Program-made: the position numbers and the translations under genes | DNA from: Erwinia rhapontici | Lineage (GTDB): Bacteria > Pseudomonadota > Gammaproteobacteria > Enterobacterales > Enterobacteriaceae | DNA length: 64,000 bases | Assembly: GCF_012271765.1 (NCBI RefSeq) | Contig: NZ_VRKO01000004.1 | Span: 62,001-126,000, forward strand | Reading direction: 5' to 3' | Shown here: one piece after another, positions 1 through 7,153 of the stretch | Layout of the letters: each line of letters begins with the position of its first letter | Numbering within the stretch: position 1 is the first letter of the stretch | The notes under the pieces: generated by a model | Told to the model about the DNA's origin: nothing | Seen by the model: the letters and a program-made list of their open reading frames with translations, nothing else | Database searches by the model: none

Positions 1-400
1 GGTGCGCAGTAGTGAATTTATCTTAACTCACACTCAGGACGGCGGGATGCCGGTGGCCAGTGGACAGGATAAAGCGTCCTGGAGCGATTTTTATGAAACC
101 CCGGTGATAGCGGGCAGAAAAACCCGTATTGGCCTGGTGTATCACGGCAGTAATAACCAGTGCAGCAGTTCGATGACGTTTGTACCGCAGAAAGGTCACT
201 ACTACCAGTTTGGCCTGCAGGTTGACTTGCGTCTGCGCCAGTGCCGTGGTTTGCCGTATGAGCTGACAAAAAATAACCGGGGAGAGTGGCAGCTTCAGCG
301 TATCAGCGATGTCGTCTGGGGGGGGAAATATGGTCATGAAGATGCAAACTGGCAAAAAATGCCGGATACACAGGTGCCTCCCAAAGTCTTAGCACCTTGA
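1..400 (+). CDS. C-terminal part of a small lipoprotein paralogue (cut by window edge)
   Basis: The reading frame is open from the first base and ends at TGA 398-400, so the 5' end lies outside the window. The visible ~132 residues are nearly the same as the C-terminal two thirds of the lipoprotein at 1665-2246: both contain RSSEFIL, DYYETPVIAGR or DFYETPVIAGR, QCSSSM, and the ending PPKVLAP. By that comparison the complete protein should carry a lipobox signal peptide and be anchored in the envelope. The two conserved cysteines (CSSSM and RQCRGLPYEL) could form a disulfide. The function is unknown. The next gene starts inside its stop codon, so the two are probably co-translated. Confidence 0.7.
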   Translation, partial: VRSSEFILTHTQDGGMPVASGQDKASWSDFYETPVIAGRKTRIGLVYHGSNNQCSSSMTFVPQKGHYYQFGLQVDLRLRQCRGLPYELTKNNRGEWQLQRISDVVWGGKYGHEDANWQKMPDTQVPPKVLAP

Positions 401-768
401 GTGCGCTGAAAAGAGAAGGCATTTATCAGGCCGTGATCGCCAGCGCCCGTGGATTGTCACTCGGCGCCCTCTGGCAACATCTTGAGGTTGAGTGCCGCAG
501 CATTGCGGATAACAGCGCCCTGAGAAAAGAGCTTTTCTTTGATCTGTTGCAGCAACTGATGAAGAGCGGTCAGGTCCGGCTGGCGTGCGACGGTACCTGG
601 CTGACGGGCACGGTTGAGGAACAGCTTAAGTGTCTGAATGAGGCCTGGCCGCAGCCCGACTCTGACGATGAGTTAGACGATCTTGATGATACTGGCTTCT
701 GGTTTCTGGCAAAAGCGCCCGCCGGGCTGGTGTGGATCACCGCTGACGGGCAGGAAGTCTGGACCTGA
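397..768 (+). CDS. Small acidic cytoplasmic protein, DUF596-like
   Basis: A 123-residue protein with no signal peptide or membrane segment. It has an acidic stretch (DSDDELDDLDD, about residues 88-98) followed by GFWFLAKAPAGLVWITADG and a terminal EVWT. This tail resembles my recollection of the DUF596 family, which has no assigned function. The start is a TTG that overlaps the stop of the upstream lipoprotein gene (TTGA), which implies translational coupling. It sits between two members of one lipoprotein family, so an accessory or immunity-type role is possible, but nothing in the sequence proves it. Confidence 0.6.
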   Translation: MSALKREGIYQAVIASARGLSLGALWQHLEVECRSIADNSALRKELFFDLLQQLMKSGQVRLACDGTWLTGTVEEQLKCLNEAWPQPDSDDELDDLDDTGFWFLAKAPAGLVWITADGQEVWT

Positions 769-785
769 TACTGTGGAGTAAGTCG

Positions 786-1352
786 ATGCATTATCAACGG
801 ATATTACCGCTGGCGGTGCTGCTGCTTAGCGGCTGTAGCCTGCTGCCACAGCAGGAATTCTTCACCCCCCCACCTGCGGGGGCTGAGGTTGCCGGGCTGC
901 GCATTATGGGCAGCACCGAGAGTAATGCCTTGTATCAAATGGAGAACGGTAAACTGCGCGGCGGGCTGATTCGTGAAAGCAACTGGGTGTTGCGCAATAC
1001 GCAGGATCAGGGCATGCCAAAGGTCAGCGGTAAGGAAGCCACTTACACCAGTGATTATTTCGAAACGCCGATTTATGCGGGCCGAAAAACCACGGTATAT
1101 CACAGCTATAATCGCGGTAAGAACCGCTGCATGAACATCGTCAGTTTTGTTCCGGAAAAGGGCCACTACTATCAGTTGAGCCAGGCGGTTGATCTGAAAA
1201 TGTATCGGTGCCGTGCCTGGCCGAATGAGCTGGTCAAAAACGCAGATGGTCAGTGGGTGCTGAAACCTATTGCTAACGTCACTTACGGTAATAAATATCT
1301 GCCACAGGATGGCGGCTGGCAGAAGATGGTGCGACTTGTCACTGAAGGGTAA
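786..1352 (+). CDS. Small outer-envelope lipoprotein, second paralogue
   Basis: A 188-residue protein. Residues 1-17 form a lipoprotein signal peptide with lipobox LLSGC, so Cys17 should be lipidated. The mature part aligns along its length with the lipoprotein at 1665-2246 (FFTPPPAG, GGLIRES, TQDQGMP, DYFETPIYAGRKT, FVPEKGHYYQ, CRAWPNELVKN, GGWQKM) but is clearly more diverged than that copy is from the fragment at 1-400. Four cysteines remain, including the N-terminal one. It follows the DUF596-like gene by 17 bp in the same orientation. The function is unknown. Confidence 0.75.
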   Translation: MHYQRILPLAVLLLSGCSLLPQQEFFTPPPAGAEVAGLRIMGSTESNALYQMENGKLRGGLIRESNWVLRNTQDQGMPKVSGKEATYTSDYFETPIYAGRKTTVYHSYNRGKNRCMNIVSFVPEKGHYYQLSQAVDLKMYRCRAWPNELVKNADGQWVLKPIANVTYGNKYLPQDGGWQKMVRLVTEG

Positions 1353-1377
1353 GTCAGACTCTGGTGGGTGGTTGACG

Positions 1378-1665
1378 ATGACGGGTGTGCAGGCCAGTGA
1401 AAACCTCTTCTGCTGGGCCCGCTTTGTCGCTGATAGCGAGTTGTTGTGGCAGGACAGTGCGTTGGTATCGGATACCGACGCCTGGCAACGCCTGTGGTTT
1501 GAGCTGGAGATCGTCAATGGTCTGGCGCTGGCGGAGTGGGATGAGGAGGGGTGTCCGGCAGAAGGGTTGGCAAGCTGGCGTGAAAACTATCAGCAGGAGG
1601 CCAGGGCGCTGGCGAATGAACTACTGGCACTGATCTCGTCTGATAACGACAAGAAGAAGCGTTGA
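1378..1665 (+). CDS. Small hypothetical protein between lipoprotein paralogues
   Basis: A 95-residue protein starting at ATG 1378. The frame is open further upstream, but that part overlaps the preceding lipoprotein gene. It is rich in Trp, Glu and Ala (for example WQRLWFELEI, ALAEWDEEG) and ends with a basic tail, DKKKR. There is no signal peptide. The stop TGA shares a base with the ATG of the next lipoprotein gene (TGATG), so the two are coupled. I do not recognise the family. Its place is equivalent to that of the DUF596-like gene beside the first lipoprotein copy. Confidence 0.55.
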   Translation: MTGVQASENLFCWARFVADSELLWQDSALVSDTDAWQRLWFELEIVNGLALAEWDEEGCPAEGLASWRENYQQEARALANELLALISSDNDKKKR

Positions 1666-2246
1666 TGTATCGCCAGATGACGCTGTCCCTACTGCTGACG
1701 TATGCCAGTGGCTGTAGCCAGTTTCCACACCATGCATTTTTCACGCCGCCTGCCGCAGGGCCGCATACGGCCTCGGTGCGGATTGTTGGCGGCACCGAAC
1801 TGGCCTCCATTGAGCAGGAGGTCAATGGCCTGCCTACCGGTGGCCTGGTGCGCAGCAGTGAGTTTATCCTGACGAATACCCAGGATCGCGGGATGCCGGT
1901 AGCCCGCGAGCAGGACAAATCGTCCTGGCGCGATTATTACGAAACCCCGGTGATCGCTGGCAGACAAACCCATATCGGGCTGGTTTATAAGGGGGCCAAT
2001 AGCCAGTGCAGCAGCAGCATGAGCTTTGTGCCTCAGAAAGGACACGACTATCAGTTTGGCCTACAGGTTGATCTGCGCCTGCGTCAGTGCCGTGGTTTGC
2101 CGTACGAGCTGACTAAAGATGCACAGGGAAACTGGGTCCTCCAGCGCATTAAGGATGTCATCTGGGGCGGGAAATATGGGCATGAAGACGCCAACTGGCA
2201 AAAGATGCCAGACTCGCTGGTGCCCCCCAAAGTCCTGGCACCGTGA
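1665..2246 (+). CDS. Small outer-envelope lipoprotein, third paralogue
   Basis: A 193-residue protein. I chose ATG 1665, which overlaps the upstream stop, rather than TTG 1662. The signal peptide MYRQMTLSLLLTYASGC ends in a lipobox (ASGC), making Cys17 the lipidated residue. Motifs shared with the two other copies are FFTPPAAG, VRSSEFIL, TQDRGMP, DYYETPVIAGR, CSSSMSFVPQKGH and CRGLPYEL. It is almost identical to the fragment at 1-400 over the last 130 residues, which indicates a recent tandem duplication. The role is unknown. Lipoproteins repeated beside small cytoplasmic genes can be immunity proteins for secreted effectors, but that is only a hypothesis here. Confidence 0.75.
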   Translation: MYRQMTLSLLLTYASGCSQFPHHAFFTPPAAGPHTASVRIVGGTELASIEQEVNGLPTGGLVRSSEFILTNTQDRGMPVAREQDKSSWRDYYETPVIAGRQTHIGLVYKGANSQCSSSMSFVPQKGHDYQFGLQVDLRLRQCRGLPYELTKDAQGNWVLQRIKDVIWGGKYGHEDANWQKMPDSLVPPKVLAP

Positions 2247-2363
2247 ATGCGGGGAATATAGCGCTTTCCGTGCTCTCCTCGTTTTGTCCCGCACTGACGA
2301 TCACTTGCTGTGCCCGGCACACGCCATGATAAACCCATCTGATGATACGAGAAGGAGCGGGCG

Positions 2364-2798
2364 ATGAGTGCTCACGATGTGGGATTCACCCATGTAGCGT
2401 TTGAAGTGCAGGACTTACAAAAGAGTATCGATTTCTATCAGCGTTATGCCGGTATGCAGGTGGTGCATCAGCGCCAGCCGGGTATACCAGAAGCACAAGA
2501 GGTTGCCTGGCTTTCTGACCTCTCCCGCCCGTTTGCGTTGGTACTGGTGCAGACGGCTGTCAGAAGAGACACGCCGCTTGGCCCCTTCGGCCATCTTGGT
2601 GTGGCCTGCGCCACGCGTGAAGAGATTGACGCTAAAGTCGTGATGGCTGAGAAAGAAGGGGTACTGCGTAAAGCCCCGGTTGCGTCTCCCGCTCCTGTTG
2701 GGTACTGGGCGTTTTTTGCGGACCCGGATGGCAACACCCTGGAACTGTCATACGGCCAGCAGGTTGGGCTTCAGGCTATGATAGCCCGCGATATTTAG
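2364..2798 (+). CDS. VOC (glyoxalase/dioxygenase fold) family protein
   Basis: A 144-residue protein preceded by a strong ribosome site (AAGGAG, 8 bases before ATG). The N-terminus FTHVAFEVQDLQKSIDFYQ and the C-terminal WAFFADPDGNTLELSYGQ are the paired metal-side signatures of the vicinal oxygen chelate fold. Potential ligands are His10, His79 (GHLGVAC) and Glu127 (TLELS). Members include glyoxalases, dioxygenases and fosfomycin-type resistance enzymes, and the sequence does not decide among them. It stands alone between the lipoprotein cluster and an MFS transporter gene. Confidence 0.8.
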   Translation: MSAHDVGFTHVAFEVQDLQKSIDFYQRYAGMQVVHQRQPGIPEAQEVAWLSDLSRPFALVLVQTAVRRDTPLGPFGHLGVACATREEIDAKVVMAEKEGVLRKAPVASPAPVGYWAFFADPDGNTLELSYGQQVGLQAMIARDI

Positions 2799-2812
2799 TG
2801 GTGAAATGTTAA

Positions 2813-2839
2813 TTAACAGGCTAATTATTAGCCTGTTAA
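2813..2839. repeat. 13-bp-arm palindrome between VOC and MFS genes
   Basis: TTAACAGGCTAAT (2813-2825) and its exact reverse complement (2827-2839) are separated by one base. There is no following T-run, and the arms are AT-rich. It could be an operator for the MFS transporter gene that starts at 2967, or a bidirectional transcription end. I cannot decide which. Confidence 0.5.
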
Positions 2840-2966
2840 CATAATGACATCGCCTTTTACAGTCTGAAGAGAACCCTGACAAAAGCGCCGTAATCTACGT
2901 CTGTCTTACATGCTATAAACAAATAATTAACATTCTTTGTGTGCCTTTAAGACAGGACTCTCTCCT

Positions 2967-4172
2967 ATGTTTAACTGGACTTCGACTCAGCGCAACGTGG
3001 CGTTCGCCAGCTTTGGTAGTTGGACGCTGGATGCGTTTGACTTCTTTATTCTGGTGTTTGTCCTCAGCGATATTGCGGCGAATTTTCATGTCAGCATTAC
3101 CGATGTGTCACTGGCGATTATGCTGACGCTGGCCGTGCGGCCTGTGGGGGCGCTACTGTTCGGCCGCCTGGCAGAAAAGTATGGTCGCCGTCCGATTCTG
3201 ATGCTCAATATCATTGCGTTCACTATCTTTGAGCTGCTCTCCGCCTGGTCGCCCACGCTGATATGGTTTCTGGTATTCCGTGTCATTTATGGCGTGGCGA
3301 TGGGCGGCGTGTGGGGCGTGGCTTCCTCGCTGGCGATGGAAACCATTCCTGACCGTTCGCGTGGGCTGATGTCCGGCGTGTTTCAGGCGGGCTATCCCTG
3401 CGGGTATTTGCTGGCATCGATCGTCTTTGGATTGTGCTACGGCCTGGTAGGCTGGCGCGGCATGTTTTTGATTGGTGCCGTGCCGGTTCTGCTGCTGCCG
3501 TTTATCTATTTTAAGGTGCCGGAGTCGCCGGTTTGGCTGGCTGCCCGTGAGCGTAAAGAGACGGTGGCATTGCTGCCGGTACTGAAAAGTCACTGGAAGT
3601 TGTGCGTTTATCTGGTGCTGCTGATGGCCTGCTTTAACTTTTTCAGCCACGGTACGCAGGACCTCTATCCGACTTACCTGAAAGTGCAGCACGGTTTTGA
3701 TCCCCACACGGTCAGCATTATTGCCATCTTCTACAATATTGCGGCGATCCTCGGTGGCATTTTCTTTGGTTCACTGTCGGAAAAAATTGGCCGTAAGAAA
3801 GCCATTATGATCGCGGCTTTCCTTGCGCTGCCTGTGCTGCCACTGTGGGCGTTTTCCAGCGGTTCATGGATGGTGGGTATCGGCGCATTTCTGATGCAGT
3901 TTATGGTGCAGGGCGCGTGGGGCGTGGTGCCGGGCTGGCTAACCGAACTGGTGCCAGCCACTGCGCGAGCGGTGTTGCCGGGGTTTGTCTATCAACTGGG
4001 TAATCTGGTGGCGTCGGTGAATGCCACACTGCAATCGAAGATTGCCGTGGCCAACGGGAATAACTACGGGATGGCGATGGCGGTGGTTGCCGGAACGGTG
4101 GCGGTGCTGATCTGCCTGATTGTGGCGTTTGGTCGCGAAACGCGTGGGGTGAAGATCTCCGACAGCGCGTAG
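2967..4172 (+). CDS. MFS transporter, sialate/carboxylate:H+ symporter type
   Basis: A 401-residue, 12-helix major facilitator. The start is ATG 2967, preceded by AGGA at a suitable distance. The upstream in-frame TTG or GTG options lack such a site. The N-terminus WTLDAFDFFILVFVL, the loop GRLAEKYGRRPIL after TM2 and GSLSEKIGRKKAIM in the second half are typical of the family that includes NanT and the lactate/pyruvate carrier Jen1. It is an inner-membrane importer, probably of a carboxylate or sugar acid. The substrate cannot be read from the sequence, and no catabolic gene adjoins it. Confidence 0.8.
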   Translation: MFNWTSTQRNVAFASFGSWTLDAFDFFILVFVLSDIAANFHVSITDVSLAIMLTLAVRPVGALLFGRLAEKYGRRPILMLNIIAFTIFELLSAWSPTLIWFLVFRVIYGVAMGGVWGVASSLAMETIPDRSRGLMSGVFQAGYPCGYLLASIVFGLCYGLVGWRGMFLIGAVPVLLLPFIYFKVPESPVWLAARERKETVALLPVLKSHWKLCVYLVLLMACFNFFSHGTQDLYPTYLKVQHGFDPHTVSIIAIFYNIAAILGGIFFGSLSEKIGRKKAIMIAAFLALPVLPLWAFSSGSWMVGIGAFLMQFMVQGAWGVVPGWLTELVPATARAVLPGFVYQLGNLVASVNATLQSKIAVANGNNYGMAMAVVAGTVAVLICLIVAFGRETRGVKISDSA

Positions 4173-4191
4173 GGCCAGGCATGCCTGACCC
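4172..4191. repeat. GGCATGCC-core palindromic repeat
   Basis: GGGCCAGGCATGCCTGACCC is a 20-bp near-perfect palindrome overlapping the end of the MFS gene and lying between two convergent genes. It belongs to the family described at 36038-36300 and probably acts as a bidirectional transcript end. Confidence 0.7.
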
Positions 4192-4198
4192 TGTGTGC

Positions 4199-4669
4199 TT
4201 ACAGGGCCGGGGGCTGGCAAACATCAACCCATTTGGCATCGGTCAGCTGTGCCATATACTCTGGCGAAATGCGTACTGCACTGTGGATGGCACCTGCGGC
4301 GGGCAGGACTTCCTGATAGTCCCTGAGCGAGATATCGCAATACACCGTCAGCGGATTTTCCAGACCAAACGGGCAGACGCCGCCCACCGGGTGCCCGGTG
4401 AGGCTTACCACTTCATCGGTGTTCAGCATTCGGGCTTTGGCACCCAGCGCCTCTTTCAGTTTGCGGTTATCCAACCGGGCGTCGCCACGGGTCACGATCA
4501 ATACCACCTGGTCTTTCACTTTGAGTGACAGCGTTTTTGCAATCTGCCCCGGTTCAACCCGGTGGGCGGCGGCGGCAAGGGCAACGGTGGCAGTGCTTTC
4601 TGACAGTTCAATGATGTCAATTTCGGGTGCGCGATCGGCAAAAAACTGCCGTACAGACTCCAGACTCAT
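4199..4669 (-). CDS. YbaK/EbsC-family aminoacyl-tRNA deacylase-like protein
   Basis: A 156-residue single-domain protein of the YbaK/ProX group. These proteins hydrolyse mischarged aminoacyl-tRNAs such as Ala- or Cys-tRNA(Pro). Family features are IAKTLSLKVKDQVVLIVTRGDARLDNRKLKEALGAKARMLNTDEV, with the conserved Lys near residue 45, and the GHPVGGVCPFGL loop near residues 95-107. The start ATG 4669 has the ribosome site GGAGATAAG. It is convergent with the MFS gene. The exact specificity (YbaK, YeaK or ProX type) is not evident. Confidence 0.8.
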   Translation of the reverse strand: MSLESVRQFFADRAPEIDIIELSESTATVALAAAAHRVEPGQIAKTLSLKVKDQVVLIVTRGDARLDNRKLKEALGAKARMLNTDEVVSLTGHPVGGVCPFGLENPLTVYCDISLRDYQEVLPAAGAIHSAVRISPEYMAQLTDAKWVDVCQPPAL

Positions 4670-4860
4670 GCTTATCTCCTGCTTTTTAAGGAGATAAAAT
4701 TGCCATATTGTCAGCGGTCTGTAAAACGGAAAAACAGGTATTCACTGGTAAAGAATAAACTGAGATATTAATCATTAAAAAACTTAATTCGCGCTAATAC
4801 CTTAATGGTAGGCTGTTTGGCGGGAGTTTGTATTAAAAAAAAGGTTAAGTTTTTAAAATG

Positions 4861-4884
4861 AATTGGCCCTAAAAAAGGCCAATT
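4861..4884 (-). terminator. Terminator of the diguanylate cyclase gene
   Basis: AATTGGCC (4861-4868) and GGCCAATT (4877-4884) form an 8-bp stem with loop ctaaaaaa just beyond the cyclase stop codon. The flanks are T/A-rich on both sides, so it could work in either direction. Confidence 0.6.
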
Positions 4885-4890
4885 TCATTT

Positions 4891-5988
4891 TTAAAGTGCA
4901 TCGGCGGGCTGGTTAAGCGGTTTTTTTATCATATCCTGATGAGAGAGGATGGTATTACGGCCCTGATTTTTTGCCAGATATAACGCACGGTCAGCATTGG
5001 CCAGGGCATTATCAAAGTCATCTTCAATCAACGGGGCAATCCCGGCGCTAATGGTGACATGTGTCGCTACCCGATCATTAAAACGATGAGGAATTTCCAG
5101 ATCCAGTACGTATTGGCGAATACGCTCTGCCAGCTTCATCGCAATCGATTCATTAACATTCGTCAATAATACCAGGAACTCTTCACCGCCGTAGCGTGTG
5201 ACGATATCGCGTGATCGCACCGCGTCACGGATAGCCACTGAAACGCGAGCCAGCGCCTGATCTCCCATCGCATGGCCATAGTTGTCGTTATAAGCTTTGA
5301 AATGATCAATATCCAGCAGCAGGACGAAGTGGCTGCCGGCATGATTATCGAGAATATTTTCCAGACGGTTTTTGAGTCCGCGTCGGTTATACAGCCCGGT
5401 GAGCGGGTCCAACATGCTCAGGTCACTGTAGGTCTCTTTCTCTTCATACAACTGGCTGACAAGGCGCCGGGTAAAGTTATCGCGCCGCCGTTGCATCAGA
5501 TGGTGCAGGGTAAAGCCAAACAGCGGCAGGATGATGGTAAAGAGGATAACCAACGTATTCTGGCCGTGATCCAGCACCAGTACCGCCACAGACGCCGGGA
5601 GGGTGTGCAGACAGAAGGCGAACAGGTGATCGCCCAGCGCAATCGCACTGATAAAGAATACGCTGACCAGAGCGATCAGCAGATAGCTGCCATCAAAATA
5701 AAAGCTCTGGTGATACTTCAATACGATTTGCCATGCCCAAAGTAATCCTGTCAGCAGTGCGGCAATATTTAATAGCGGAAATTGACCTAAAGGTTTTAAA
5801 ACCATCCATATTAACAACGTAATGCTCAATATTATGATGGCTGCCGTTGGTACAGTAACCATGGATGTGGCAATGCTATTAACATTAAACAGACAAAAGA
5901 TGGCGGTAGCTGTGTTTAAAAAAAGAAATAGCATCAGCGATAGCCGATGCTTGCTGTGAAGCAATTCATCGTAGCTTTGTAATTTCAT
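4891..5988 (-). CDS. Membrane-anchored diguanylate cyclase (GGDEF)
   Basis: A 365-residue protein beginning at ATG 5988 (MKLQSYDELL). About six hydrophobic segments span residues 15-165 and form a membrane sensor region of unrecognised type. A GGDEF domain follows, with DPLTGLYNRRG at 194-204, DIDHFKAYND at 226-235 and the active-site GGEEF at 267-271. RSRD at 258-261 sits five residues before it, so the inhibitory I-site is intact. It should make c-di-GMP from two GTP at the inner membrane with product feedback. There is no EAL domain. The gene is divergent from yjjZ, and a Fur box lies in the shared upstream region. Confidence 0.88.
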   Translation of the reverse strand: MKLQSYDELLHSKHRLSLMLFLFLNTATAIFCLFNVNSIATSMVTVPTAAIIILSITLLIWMVLKPLGQFPLLNIAALLTGLLWAWQIVLKYHQSFYFDGSYLLIALVSVFFISAIALGDHLFAFCLHTLPASVAVLVLDHGQNTLVILFTIILPLFGFTLHHLMQRRRDNFTRRLVSQLYEEKETYSDLSMLDPLTGLYNRRGLKNRLENILDNHAGSHFVLLLDIDHFKAYNDNYGHAMGDQALARVSVAIRDAVRSRDIVTRYGGEEFLVLLTNVNESIAMKLAERIRQYVLDLEIPHRFNDRVATHVTISAGIAPLIEDDFDNALANADRALYLAKNQGRNTILSHQDMIKKPLNQPADAL

Positions 5989-6192
5989 TATAGTTACTCG
6001 TGACTGCCCTGAAATATCAAAGTGCTGGCACGCAGACTCGACTGATATCTCGTAATTGGAATAGTTTAGAGCCGTTATTATTAGATTTTTCTGAATGGTA
6101 ATCGTTGCCAATTTACCACTTAAACCTGGGGCTGTCATCCGCAGGGACAAAGTTTCAACAATGTTGCTGCAAAGTGATAAAAACTATCATAT

Positions 6193-6211
6193 GCTATTGG
6201 TAATCATTATC
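6193..6211 (+). promoter_or_regulatory. Fur box upstream of yjjZ
   Basis: The sequence GCTATTGGTAATCATTATC matches the 19-bp Fur consensus GATAATGATAATCATTATC at 16 of 19 positions. It lies 27 bp before the chosen yjjZ start and about 205 bp upstream of the divergent diguanylate cyclase start. Iron repression of yjjZ is therefore likely. An effect on the cyclase is possible. Confidence 0.75.
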
Positions 6212-6237
6212 ATTTGAGATTGTGTGGGGTTAGCGGG

Positions 6238-6474
6238 ATGATCGGTAAAAGACTGGACAGTGGGTGGGGTGTACTGATTCCTTGCGCCATGATGCCGCTG
6301 GTGGCGTTAATGGAGTTGTCATTCAGTGAGTGGCGTGTGCTGATGGTCGTGGCATTTCTGGCAACCGTGGTGATGCTGTTTCACAAGCGTCTGCGCCACT
6401 ATATGCTGCTGCCTTCCTGCATCGCACTGGCTGGCGGTCTTGCGGCGATTTCAGTGAATTTTACGACGATCTGA
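6238..6474 (+). CDS. yjjZ: YjjZ-like small membrane protein (DUF1435)
   Basis: A 78-residue protein starting at ATG 6238 (MIGKRLDSGWGVLIPC), with GGGG eight to eleven bases upstream. It has three hydrophobic stretches (residues 10-25, 32-48 and 57-75) separated by the basic segment HKRLRH, so it is an inner-membrane protein. Its place directly before the leu tRNA cluster and rsmC is that of E. coli yjjZ. The molecular role is unknown. The Fur box just upstream points to expression under iron limitation. Confidence 0.7.
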   Translation: MIGKRLDSGWGVLIPCAMMPLVALMELSFSEWRVLMVVAFLATVVMLFHKRLRHYMLLPSCIALAGGLAAISVNFTTI

Positions 6475-6611
6475 CCAGCGGAGATCATCCGGGCTGATAA
6501 ACAAATAGCAGGGAGCGTTTTGGCGTCAGAAGTACGGTATGGATAAAGATAAGGCGGATGAATAATGAAATCAGAAGGGTATCGTGGGAGTCACTGCAGA
6601 GGGATTCAACA

Positions 6612-6698
6612 TGGTGCGAAGAGAGGGACTTGAACCCTCACGTCCGTTAAGACACTAACACCTGAAGCTAGCGCGTCTACCAATTCCGCCACCTTCGC
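6612..6698 (-). tRNA. leuV: tRNA-Leu(CAG), copy 1
   Basis: An 87-nt gene with encoded CCA (TGG at 6612-6614 on the plus strand), acceptor 5' end GCGAAGG, T-loop GGTTCAA and anticodon CAG in the loop TTCAGGT. The class II variable arm reads GTCT-TAAC-GGAC, with one T-G wobble. It is the last of three near-identical copies transcribed from the promoter at 6983-7010. The gene name follows the syntenic E. coli leuQPV cluster and does not fix which copy this is. Confidence 0.95.
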
Positions 6699-6732
6699 GT
6701 CCTGTTGAACTTTCTATTCATATCACCGCATT

Positions 6733-6819
6733 TGGTGCGAAGAGAGGGACTTGAACCCTCACGTCCGTTAAGACACTAACACCTGAAGCTAGCGCGTCTA
6801 CCAATTCCGCCACCTTCGC
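6733..6819 (-). tRNA. leuP: tRNA-Leu(CAG), copy 2
   Basis: An 87-nt gene identical to copy 1, including the wobble in the variable-arm stem. The anticodon is CAG and the CCA is encoded. It is separated from its neighbours by about 33 bp, as expected for a tandem polycistronic tRNA transcript. Confidence 0.95.
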
Positions 6820-6852
6820 GCAGATGCTGCGTAATATGAACAACGTGGTTTT

Positions 6853-6939
6853 TGGTGCGAAGAGAGGGACTTGAACCCTCACGTCCGTTAGGACACTAAC
6901 ACCTGAAGCTAGCGCGTCTACCAATTCCGCCACCTTCGC
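6853..6939 (-). tRNA. leuQ: tRNA-Leu(CAG), copy 3 (promoter-proximal)
   Basis: An 87-nt gene with anticodon CAG and encoded CCA. It differs from the two downstream copies by one base (plus-strand G at 6891 instead of A), which gives a fully Watson-Crick variable-arm stem GTCC-TAAC-GGAC. Confidence 0.95.
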
Positions 6940-6982
6940 ATACCCGCAACATAACAACGTTATATCGCAACCACGGAGGCGC

Positions 6983-7010
6983 ATTCTAGAGATTTTATGA
7001 AGTACGTCAA
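6983..7010 (-). promoter_or_regulatory. Stable-RNA promoter of the leu tRNA operon
   Basis: On the minus strand, -35 TTGACG (7010-7005) and -10 TAGAAT (6988-6983) are 16 bp apart. They are followed directly by the GC-rich discriminator GCGCCTCC. This is the layout of tRNA/rRNA promoters subject to growth-rate and stringent (ppGpp/DksA) control. Confidence 0.8.
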
Positions 7011-7104
7011 CAGTTATTTCTTATTGTCGAAACAATCGCCTGGAAAACCAACGCAAGCGGCTCATGCGGCCCTGACCCCTACGGATTCTGAGTTGAAATC
7101 CCAG

Positions 7105-7124
7105 GGGCGAGGCAAGCCTCGCCC
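7105..7124. repeat. Palindromic repeat downstream of rsmC
   Basis: GGGCGAGGCAAGCCTCGCCC is a palindrome with the variant core GGCAAGCC, 29 bp beyond the rsmC stop. It belongs to the repeat family described at 36038-36300 and is a probable transcript end for rsmC. Confidence 0.65.
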
Positions 7125-7153
7125 GGTGCCATCATCCGACACGTCACAGAGGA

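Noticed and set aside
4891..6150. 419-residue form of the diguanylate cyclase
   Set aside because: The additional 54 residues are not hydrophobic or conserved-looking and would cover the intergenic region towards yjjZ. ATG 5988 directly precedes the first membrane segment.
6718..6984. 88-codon minus-strand frame across the tRNA cluster
   Set aside because: It reads through two tRNA-Leu genes and contains the duplicated peptide that this produces. There is no ribosome site.
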